From the NCBI GenBank assembly GCA_004352715.1, contig SCFE01000054.1:274269-296649 (forward strand): 22,381 bases of DNA, read 5' to 3'. Below, piece by piece: positions 1 through 9,776 of the stretch. Position 1 is the first letter of the stretch, and the number at the start of each line of letters is the position of its first letter. The notes beneath the pieces are model-generated. The model saw nothing but the letters and a program-made list of their open reading frames with translations, searched no databases and was not told the origin of the DNA. The translations under genes and the position numbers were made by a program. Origin of the DNA: Hofstenia miamia (taxonomy: Eukaryota; Xenacoelomorpha; Acoela).

Positions 1-32
<32 letters not shown>
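1..32. repeat. (TA)n microsatellite at window edge
   Basis: Pure TA dinucleotides from the first base; the tract probably continues beyond the window. Confidence 0.95.
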
Positions 33-36
<4 letters not shown>

Positions 37-381
37 AATAAAATATAAAATAAATAAAAATGTTTTGTTGGATTAATTTGTTTATTTAATATATCAGTTT
101 TGTCGATGTTGTTAATTCAAAATGGTTTCTCCGTTTTTGTAAATTTTATTTTTGTAATGATATTAAAATGTTGGATGTTGATGTTGTGAACTTAATTAAC
201 AATTTTTTAATTGTCCCCACGGCTAAAGTATTATCGCCTTCACATTACAGTTGCAAATGGCGAAAGGCCAGTACAAAAAAATTGATACCGAGCTCAAACA
301 TATTTAAATTATATTAAGAAATATGTAAAATTATAGAATAATACAATGGTGCTTTAGAAGTTCAATATTTATATAAATTAA

Positions 382-591
382 AGTCTGTGCCAGTTAATAA
401 GTAAAGTTTTATATCAATAATTGAGGTTTTATTATAGCGTAAATACCATGGTTGTCGCTCGAATTAGATAGTTTAGGATCTTGTGCATATTATAAAAAAA
501 ATGAAAATCAAAACTTAAAATTATACTCGTGTTTATATCATACTACCTCATTTTCCTAAAAAACTGGTTTACTTATTAACTGGGACAGAGT
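382..591. mobile_element. Short MITE with ~24-bp terminal inverted repeats
   Basis: The left end AGTCTGTGCCAGTTAATAAG and the reverse complement of the right end ACTCTGTCCCAGTTAATAAG match at 18 of 20 bases, and agreement runs on to GTAAA. The element is ~210 bp and non-coding. Flanks are TTAA (378-381) and TTAG (592-595), which would fit a TTAA target-site duplication with one change, as in piggyBac-type elements; that assignment is weak. Confidence 0.6.
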
Positions 592-1405
592 TTAGGATTT
601 GTTTGTGTAATGTTGATAATTGATAAACATGCAGTCGGTGATACTATAGAAAATTAATCAATGGTTTCTCCAATATATCTCAATAAGTATACTAGTTTAA
701 TGAATTTCTAAATATTGATTAACTGCTGATTATATGGAAACAGTGTTGGAGGAATGCCTTGATTTTTCGGACGAGAACGAAATTTAGAAAAATTTAAGCT
801 CGAGTCCGGCACACGCCAAGAAAATATATAAATTCTTGTTGAATGTCAAAGGCATCTTAGATTAAACATTTACGCAGAAGTGCCAATTATGGTACCATAT
901 CATTATGTATCATATTATGGATACCATTATGATATGATAAACCAAATATTCATTGCCATTGTGGATGACAAACATAAAGATATGGCCATAATGGAAATCC
1001 ATAATTTTATTATTACATATACAGAAATGATATCGAATATTTTTAGAATATCTTAGAATAATGTCTTCTTCAATTTCAGTTTAAAATCTATTCGGGCCTT
1101 CACGAGGCATGACGTACTTTAAGGGGATCTGGTTGCTTAGTTATAGTAACCTTGAGATGTAGACTGTCTGATTATCTAAACCTTAGATTCTAGCAAAGAT
1201 GTTCCTAAGTATTCCAAAACTGTTTTATTTTTGAAGATTCGATGTGAAACTAATCTAATAGCAATAACCTGAATATACCTTGTGGTACACTGTATGGTGA
1301 TCGTGACCGTGCATTAAAGTGATTCTCACCATTAATAGAATGTAATATTTTTGCAAAATTGGAATAGTCAGCTGTTCAACTAATACGAGTAAAATTACAT
1401 TTAAT

Positions 1406-1740
1406 GCTTCTAACTAGCCGAGCCGAGCCGAGCTTGAACATAGTAGAGGTACACCACGAGCCCAAAACGAGCCTTTTTTAATCAAACAAATTTAAAATAC
1501 TGCTTATTATTTTAATTATGCAGATTTTTCTTATTTTTTCATTCAATTCGCCTTTTTTATAATCATAATATTAAAAATGTTTATTAAAAAATAGGAAAAC
1601 CTATTTAAACAATTCTGAGAGTGCAATATTTTTAAGAAATATTCTAGCTGAAACGAGACTCATTGAAAGGTTTTATGTGGCGGCACCAGCCGAGTCGAGT
1701 AAGACATACTCAAAATTTAAACGAGCCGAGCTTAGAAATT
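1406..1740. repeat. GAGCCGAGC-type dispersed repeat, possibly a non-autonomous element
   Basis: GC-richer blocks with repeated CGAGCCGAGC words occur at 1412-1475 and 1688-1735, framing an AT-rich centre. Both blocks carry GAGCCGAGCTT in the same orientation. It looks like degenerate transposon sequence; no open frame was found and ends were not resolved. Confidence 0.35.
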
Positions 1741-2040
1741 TATTAATAGTTTGAGTTGTTGCTTTTGTGTATTTTTCTATTTTAGTGAAAGTATATCAAG
1801 CACCAATAGCAGAAGAGAACCTTTCAATGGTTTGATATATTACTTCTTGATTTTGTTTATATTATTCGTTTAGCAAATATGGGCACCATTTTTCCAAATT
1901 CTTCTAAAAGGTTTGTTGTTTTTCGCACACTTTACTCTGGAGTACATGTAATTTAATTTACACTAATATATTTAGTATAATTTTATTTGTTAATCATTCT
2001 TACATTTTCTACGTTTAAGCAATTACATATCCATTACTGT

Positions 2041-2887
2041 AATAAGCTATTTTAGATCATAAACAAAATGAAATCTAACCTTTAGATTTTTTGAATATTG
2101 GGTGAAATGCTGAATACTTGCAATATATCATACTTGCTTACTAACAAACATGTTTATCGAATTAAGCAAAGTTTACCAAATCATATATATTCAAAAATGA
2201 TATGTAATTTGGAACACTTCTTCGTAAGAATATTTGTAATCTTATCATCTGAATTTAAGTCATATTGATTACATGACACGAAATAATTAAAATTATAGGC
2301 AGATTAATTTTTGGAACTCTTATAAATATATAAAAAAATGATATCAGGCACGGGCAGCTTAATATTCATATATTACATGTATATTAAATTGGCCGTGTAT
2401 CTGCAGTACGTACTTTTTAAGCTTATGTTACATTTTGTAAAGAAGTTTATAGCAATAGTCGACTCAATAGAAATAGATTATGTAGAGAGGGAAAGTTGTT
2501 AGTACTGATTTGAATACAAAATCTGTATTTTTTCTCTATTGATTGCGAATACATTTATGTGTGATCATTGAATAAACTATAAGATAATCAAATGAAAAAT
2601 GTATCATGACTTTCACAGAGGCAAAGCAATAATAGTGATAGGGTTCTGGTAGACGACTTCACCCGACACGATCTCGGGAATCGAGTAGGTTTCGTCAATG
2701 ACGACAACTAAAGAAATTCAACAGGCAAAGACATTGTCATCTTGAGGAGGCAAATTTAATAATTTGAATTCAATTATGGACATATATTTAACATTTTAAA
2801 CCTCAGCTAGACCCATGTACTACGAACCGAAGTGCATGGTTATGGTGTAGTCAAAATTCTATGACGGTTTAACTTAAAATGAAAATG

Positions 2888-2888
<1 letters not shown>
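2041..2888. other. Gene-poor AT-rich stretch
   Basis: Nothing convincing. A short open stretch at 2621-2711 encodes QSNNSDRVLVDDFTRHDLG and ends at a TAA; its first half resembles the helicase micro-exon tails in composition, but no splice sites of the right phase were found. Confidence 0.3.
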
Positions 2889-2919
<31 letters not shown>

Positions 2920-2954
2920 GTATATATATGTATATATGTATATATATATGTATA

Positions 2955-3027
<73 letters not shown>
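2889..3027. repeat. (TA)n microsatellite with TATG interruptions
   Basis: About 139 bp of TA repeats, interrupted by TATG units in the first half and pure in the last ~70 bp. The Tyr-Ile reading frame across it is an artefact. Confidence 0.97.
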
Positions 3028-3030
<3 letters not shown>

Positions 3031-3472
3031 GCTTGCCTAATTTTTTTTTGATTATTGATGAATTGGTGACCGTCAATTCTTTGTTATGAAATAAAACTTA
3101 TCGACATGTTAAAGGTTCTTGAAAACAGAGCTTTATTTTGATAATATAGCTCTTCATATTCGTAAACATATTACGTTACACAGATGAAATCTAAGACGTT
3201 GCCATTTTTAATTTTTTAATACTACAGGCTGTAAGCCTTTTTTCTGTAATTTATGTGTTAAATTTGGCGCAATCTTTCACTATAAACTTTCAATTTTATC
3301 TATGCGCGATTTTCAAGCTTGAAAGTCTTAAAATTTCCCCTAAAATGGTTGGACATTTGACTCGATCTATGCTGGGTGGAGGACATGCAGCCATTGCAGC
3401 GGGGTATTTGAAAATTCATTATAATATAACAATAAACACTAGAAACGCTTAGCTACGCATAGTAATAATATT

Positions 3473-3794
3473 AATAAAATTAATAATAATAATAAAGCAA
3501 CAAGTGGTTAAACAAGGCAAGACTAAAAAGAGAAACAGAAGCAGTGATACTGCCAACACAGGAGCATGCAATCTGAACATATTGATTGAAAAAGAATATA
3601 GACAGAAGAGGAGTCATATGTGATAAGAGTAGGCTATGTAAGAAAGATGCAGAGACAGTAGTTCATCTGATAGCAGGGTGTGAGAAGTTGGCGCAGAATG
3701 AGTATAAGTTCAGGCATGACAAGATGGGACGAATGGTACATTGGAGCTTGAGCAGGCAGCATGGGTTAGAAGCAGGAGACAAGTGGTATGAGCA
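3473..3794 (+). mobile_element. Non-LTR retrotransposon 3'-ORF fragment, copy 1 (broken)
   Basis: It is colinear with 7698-8019 at a constant offset of 4225 and nearly identical, apart from a diverged patch around 3560-3615. It encodes the cysteine/histidine motif region (RLCKKDAETVVHLIAGC) and EYKFRHDKMGRMVHW, known from the C-terminal part of non-LTR elements that carry a restriction-like endonuclease. In-frame TGA codons near 3574 and 3583 and loss of everything after 3794, including the endonuclease, make it a dead copy. Losing the 3' end is unusual, since such elements are normally 5'-truncated. Confidence 0.8.
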
Positions 3795-4342
3795 ACGCGT
3801 TCTCATAGCTGACTAAAATCCCACTGATAGACATTCAAAGGCTTTCTTTCCAACATTGCACTACAGTTTAACATGACATAGACACATAAATCTTTACTAT
3901 GCAGTTGTGCATCAAAATTTCCAGTGGCACAATTGAATCATCAGTAAGAGTTTATCCATCTTGTGCTTCTCTCTTGCCGTAAACTTTATTAAAAGTTTAC
4001 CGATATAAGTTTCTTATGCCATCCTACTCAACAATGGGATTCCCATGGTACCATTGGGATAATGCACAAACCTGGGCATTAAACATTGTACAAATTTTCA
4101 GTATTTACAGTCTAGCATTTCCAACAATAGATCTGTCAAAATCTCATTGCGTTATATACAATTTCCTTAGATTTTTTAATGTCGTATATGCAATAATGTG
4201 AACAGGGATGTTAAAAAGATTAAAAATCGCTTGTGGAAATTGTTTTAATGTTTAAATTTTAAATATTAGTTTTCAATTTTTGATTTTTTAGAATTTTTTT
4301 AAATTAATTTTTTAAATTTCTTTGAAAAGTTCTATTTTTTAG

Positions 4343-4365
4343 GCATTGTTCTGAAGCTGTTTTAA
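4343..4365 (+). CDS. Tentative 23-nt micro-exon upstream of the array
   Basis: This 23-nt stretch lies between a strong acceptor (TCTATTTTTTAG) and a consensus donor (GTAAGT). It completes one codon with its first base and leaves one base over, which is the phase needed to join the exon at 4468. It would encode HCSEAVL and then share an Asn codon with the next exon. No exon before it could be found, so it may be a chance match in T-rich DNA. Confidence 0.3.
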
Positions 4366-4467
4366 GTAAGTTTTTAATATATAAACCCCTATAAGTTTAT
4401 ATGCATAAATAGAATTATTTTTGTTTTGAGTATGCATGCTATAATTATTTTTATACGATCTCTTTAG

Positions 4468-4504
4468 ATGTTGACAATAATCAGCCTCTTTCAGTGCAAC
4501 CTGA
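4468..4504 (+). CDS. Micro-exon A0 (37 nt) of the helicase N-terminal tail
   Basis: The acceptor is CTCTTTAG at 4460-4467 and the donor GTAAGA at 4505. It enters with two bases finishing a codon and leaves with two bases over (2+33+2), encoding VDNNQPLSVQP and then a shared Glu. The 43-nt intron that follows (4505-4547) leads to the exon at 4548 in frame. Its 37-nt length and phase match the micro-exons at 5335 and 6310. No protein family is recognisable; it is polar low-complexity sequence. Confidence 0.5.
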
Positions 4505-7500
4505 GTAAGATTCAAGTCTTCATTTTTAAAATAGAAATTTACTTTAGATTCCAGCATCATAAAAAAAATAACAAACGTGGTGGTGGAAGGTACTCCTCAT
4601 GTAAGTCTTTATACTTATTTCCAAGATTTTCTTTGTTTTTAATAAAATCATGACAAAATAAAAAAAGATATTGGAACTTCAAGAAGATAGTTTTTAGGTG
4701 TTGAATTTATGCCTCTGAGAAATGACTCTTGTTATAAAGCCTTTTGAAATGCTAAAAATATTATCATGTTAAATTGATCACATTTGTATGATGATAAAAT
4801 TGATTACACTTTAGTTCACTCTGGCTTAATCAGCTAATTTATCAAAACTTGTACTCCATAGATTAAAAGGGAATCACTTTAATGTGATTAATGTCGCTTT
4901 TGAGTCACGGCAGCATGATTTTAACAAAAATTGAGCAGACGAAGTGTGTTGTCATTCATCACTTTCATCTATAAGTAGCACTTAATGTCCGGAATGTAGG
5001 TGAGTCCCAAAATATTAATCTTAGTCTTTTATGATGAAGCAGAAAAATACACCTACAGTAAATGTTAAGACTACTAAAATATAACATGGACTAGTCTAAA
5101 TCGTATTTACTCAAAGTGTTAAGAGCGCTTTTCTATTTGATAGATTTACGCTTGTTGACAAGTCTGATTTTAACATTCGATATAAGTCTAATTGCCATTC
5201 ATTTTTTTCAATTTCCTGTCTGATTGTTATGTTTATACAACTTTGAAGGAATTCGGAAAATTCTGCGGCATTTGTTTGATGTTGCATATACATACACATC
5301 CAGAATTTTTTGTTTTTAATAAGTAAAAATTTAGATACAAATTCAGTTTGCACTGATAGTGACGATAGCAGGTAAATTTTTATTTTCTGTAGTGAAAATG
5401 CTAATATCTTAGATCTCAAAGTGATAGACTAGTGCAAAATAGAAACACTGTAAGAGGACGAAGTCAACCTCAACGTAGTAAGTGCTTTTAAGCCTACACT
5501 AAAAAAGCTTCAAATTATTTATTATAATTAATCTTACAAACCTCTTTTGAAAAAAATTCTATGAAATTCTAACTATGTTTGGCTTTGTTTTAATGTTACT
5601 TACTTTGTTTTAAGGATGATCTTTTGAGTATTTACTTGGCTTTCTCTGCTTACAAATATTACAGGAAATATTTCTTGCTATGAAATATTTCTGTCGCGCG
5701 ATGGCGTACGAAAATTGATTTCGCGTGCTATCTTAATACATGGCAAAAACATTTTTAGCAATTTCTCTAAATTGGCCTGCATTTTGACACCGTCAAGAAA
5801 TCTTTCTGCATCGTGAAGCAATACGCATTGTAGTGCTGAAATTCTCTAAAGGAAATGTTTGCTAGATTTTGGGGCAATTTGCATTTTATTCGCCCATATA
5901 TTTTCTTGAGAAGTCATGGAAAAAAGTATTTTTAGCGATTTCTCTAAATTGGTCTGATTTCTTGACGGCATAAAAATTCAGACCAATTTAGAGCAATTGC
6001 TAAAAATATTTTTATGCCATGTATTAAGATAGCACGCGAAATCAATTTTCGTACGCCATCTCGCGACAGAAATATTTCGTAGCAAGAAATATTTCACGCA
6101 ATATTTGTGAGCAGAGAAAGGCAAATAAATACTGAAAAGATCATCCTTAAAACAAAGTAAGTAACACTAAAACAAAGCTACACATATTTAGAATATTTCA
6201 AGTAATTTTGAAACAGGATCGGTTGCCAAGCGCTAAAATTTTCTTCTACAAATTTGTCAGTAAATTTGGAATTTTTGACTTATTTTTTCCTAAATGTTCG
6301 AGTGTTTAGTTTCAAGGAAAAGTTATTCAGATAGGGACGATAGCAGGTATGTACTCGATTTTGTAATGGGAAATATCATAAATCCTAGATCTCAAAACAC
6401 AGGAAGAGGACGAATTCAAACTCAAAAGCGTAAGTACGTTTAACCATATAATAAAACGAATTCATTTCTATACATTAAATTTTACATGACTGCATTCTAT
6501 GACATTGTCAAGTGCAAAATTAGTGTGTTAATGGTTGTTGAGTTGTACTCTAACATTGCATTTCCTTTTAAGCAATCAATGCATTTGTTACAATGGGTTC
6601 AACAACTATCCCTTTTCTTTATCAATACTTTTGTCTTTAGTATTTAGGAATTAAGACCTTCTATTCGTACAACCATTGATTATCATTCTTGAATTTTTGC
6701 GTTTCAGCTCAAAAATTTTGCTTTTTATTGATATGGGATACAATGTTTTCTTTTATTATTATTTATATTATTCATATTTAAGTACTGCTCTTTTTTTCTG
6801 AAATATAAGTATTTTTTAAGATTATATATATATNNNNNNNNNNNNNNNNNNNNNNNNNNNNNNNNNNNNNNNNNNNNNNNNNNNNNNNNNNNNNNNNNNN
6901 NNNNNNNNNNNNNNNNNNNNNNNNNNNNNNNNNNNNNNNNNNNNNNNNNNNNNNNNNNNNNNNNNNNNNNNNNNNNNNNNNNNNNNNNNNNNNNNNNNNN
7001 NNNNNNNNNNNNNNNNNNNNNNNNNNNNNNNNNNNNNNNNNNNNNNNNNNNNNNNNNNNNNNNNNNNNNNNNNNNNNNNNNNNNNNNNNNNNNNNNNNNN
7101 NNNNNNNNNNNNNNNNNNNNNNNNNNNNNNNNNNNNNNNNNNNNNNNNNNNNNNNNNNNNNNNNNNNNNNNNNNNNNNNNNNNNNNNNNNNNNNNNNNNN
7201 NNNNNNNNNNNNNNNNNNNNNNNNNNNNNNNNNNNNNNNNNNNNNNNNNNNNNNNNNNNNNNNNNNNNNNNNNNNNNNNNNNNNNNNNNNNNNNNNNNNN
7301 NNNNNNNNNNNNNNNNNNNNNNNNNNNNNNNNNNNNNNNNNNNNNNNNNNNNNNNNNNNNNNNNNNNNNNNNNNNNNNNNNNNNNNNNNNNNNNNNNNNN
7401 NNNNNNNNNNNNNNNNNNNNNNNNNNNNNNNNNNNNNNNNNNNNNNNNNNNNNNNNNNNNNNNNNNNNNNNNNNNNNNNNNNNNNNNNNNNNNNNNNNNN

Positions 7501-9739
7501 NNNNNNNNNNNNNNNNNNNNNNNNNNNNNNNNNNNNNNNNNNNNNNNNNNNNNNNNNNNNNNNNNNNNNNNNNNNNNNNNNNNNNNNNNNNNNNNNNNNN
7601 NNNNNNNNNNNNNNNNNNNNNNNNNNNNNNNNNNNNNNNNNNNNNNNNNNNNNNNNNNNNNNNNNNNNNNNNNNNNNNNNNNNNNNNNNNNNNNNNNAAT
7701 AAAATTAATAATAATAATAAAGCAACAAGTGGTTAAACAAGGCAAGACTAAAAAGAGAAACAGAAGCAGTGATACTGGCAACACAGGAGCAAGCAATAAG
7801 AACAAACTGGGTGAAGAAGAATATAGACAGAAGAGTAGAAATATGTGATAAGAGTAGGCTATGTAAGAAAGATGCAGAGACAGTAGTTCATCTGATAGCA
7901 GGGTGTGAGAAGTTGGCGCAGAATGAGTATAAGTTCAGGCATGACAAGATGGGACGAATGGTACATTGGAGCTTGAGCAGGCAGCATGGGTTAGAAGCAG
8001 GAGACAAGTGGTATGAGCACAAGCCACAGGGAGTCATAGAGAATGAGAAGGTTAAGATACTGTGGGACTTTAACATACAGACAAGCTATGTGATAGAAGC
8101 TCGGAGGCCAGACATAGTAGTTGTAGACAAAGAGAAAAAATTAGGAACAGTGATAGACATAGCAGTACCAAAGGACAGGAATGTAGAAAGCAAGGAGAAA
8201 GAGAAGATAGACGAGTACAGGGAGTTGGCAGAGGAAATAGAGAGGCGGTGGAAGTTGAAGAAGGTTGACGTAGTCCCGGTAGTTGTAGGAGCACTAGGAG
8301 CAGTGAGTAAGAAGCATAAGAAATACCTGGTGGATCTGGGAGTACCAGAGTGGGAAGGGGAAGTAGCACAGAAGGCAGCATTGTTAGGAACAGCAAGAGT
8401 CCTGAGGAAAGCTATCAGACTCCCTGGGAACTGGTGAGTTCCCCGAGCGGAGAGGGATACCAGCATGAAGCTGTGAGAAGAAATGAAATAATAATAATAA
8501 TACAAATGAATTGTACCATAAAGTGATGTATACAAATAAATTTATACAGAGAAAAATACGAATAAAATTAGAGAAATTAGTGACAGAAGGAGCAGGTACA
8601 GAATGGGGAGAAATCGCATTTATATTGAAGACCAAATTTAGATAAGGAAGAAGGAAAAAATTTGGAGAGTGAGGAGTTGATTTTTTAAAATCCGAGGGTT
8701 AGGCCAAATGATCAATTTCTAGATTTGAGACAATGAAGTTAGCAAGAGGAATTATACAATAGAAAAAATTATAATTATGAGAACAAATTGCTTTATAAAT
8801 GCGAGGGAAAAGAAACAAAGCATTAGAGGAAGAACAAGAATGTAGGATTGGAGAATTTAAGAAAATCAGAAAAATCGAAGTCATAAATTTCAAGAAGTAA
8901 TTTGTTAAGAAAACTTGAGGTACAGGGAAATTGGCAAAGGTCAAGCCTTAAGAAGAAGCTTTAGGTAAGCTTGGTTAGAAGTTGCAATGTGATAATACCT
9001 AAGAGTAAACTTAAAGAATCACAGGATAATGTAGGCTTAGGAAGGCTAGGGCAACCCTGTTTCCAATTGAACGAGGGCATCTGCTCATTTGAACAAGCAA
9101 TTGCTCAGCTGTTTGTGAATGACAAAGATATATTGAATGACATAAAGTTCATCATTACAAAACATCTAGACGAGAGTTGGTTTAATGCTAAGTTTTTGTC
9201 TATCGCAGCATTGACTAGAAAAGGATATTTTGTTCATTGAAGCAATTTTTCCAGATTGCTTGATAATTGACAAATTTTCATCTCAATACAAAATAGAAGT
9301 TCATGGTGAAGATTTGTACTAAAGTAATACGTTATGTGGCAAGAGTACCTAAAAATTATAAGTATAAAAATCGGTTGTCTTCATGATCTAATAACCTTGC
9401 AAGATCGGAAAACTAAAAACAAAAAGTACAAAAAATTTTTAACTTTCAATCAATATTTTTTATTACGTTGAATCATTACAAAGAAACACCGGTAACTCAA
9501 ATCGATTTGGCCCAACCTAATTTACAGTGCGTACTGATTGTTGCATGTGATCACGAAAGTACTATGAAGTTTATTTTACACAAACTTTGATTACAAACTT
9601 AGACAGTTTGTCCACGTTGCGAACTTACTGCTAATCCGGCAATCTTTGAATGTTTAATTTTTGTTTTCAATTATAATTTTAGTAAGTGGTTCTCAAATGC
9701 AAGGATATGAACATACTAAGAGGTAATTTTTTTGTAATG

Positions 9740-9776
<37 letters not shown>

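Noticed and set aside
881-960. Palindromic TATGGTACCATATCAT-like words
   Set aside because: Short AT-rich palindromes are expected by chance in such DNA and no larger structure was seen.
1786-1829. 44-nt candidate exon after TATTTTAG, phase 1 in and 1 out
   Set aside because: The donor (GTTTGA) is poor, no partner exon was found, and it lies beside repeat sequence.
2840-3076. Tyr/Ile repeat protein on the minus strand
   Set aside because: It is only the translation of the (TA)n microsatellite.
3346-3452. Open frame MVGHLTRSMLGGGHAAIAAG
   Set aside because: No splice sites or family match; it may be an old repeat. Too little to call a gene.
4016-4201. 61-codon frame starting MPSYSTMGFPWYHW
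   Set aside because: No homology recognised, no donor in phase with the array, and the start overlaps a palindromic repeat-like stretch.
4292-4328. 37-nt stretch between AG and GT, same length as A exons
   Set aside because: It has an in-frame stop in the needed phase, and the intron after it would be 14 nt.
6822-7805. 327-codon minus-strand frame
   Set aside because: It is mostly unknown bases; the readable ends are microsatellite and the antisense of a retrotransposon ORF.
8384-8944. Nearly open minus-strand frame (one internal stop)
   Set aside because: The minus strand here is pyrimidine-rich, which removes stop codons by composition; residues are low-complexity Ser/Leu/Phe/Pro with no family signal.
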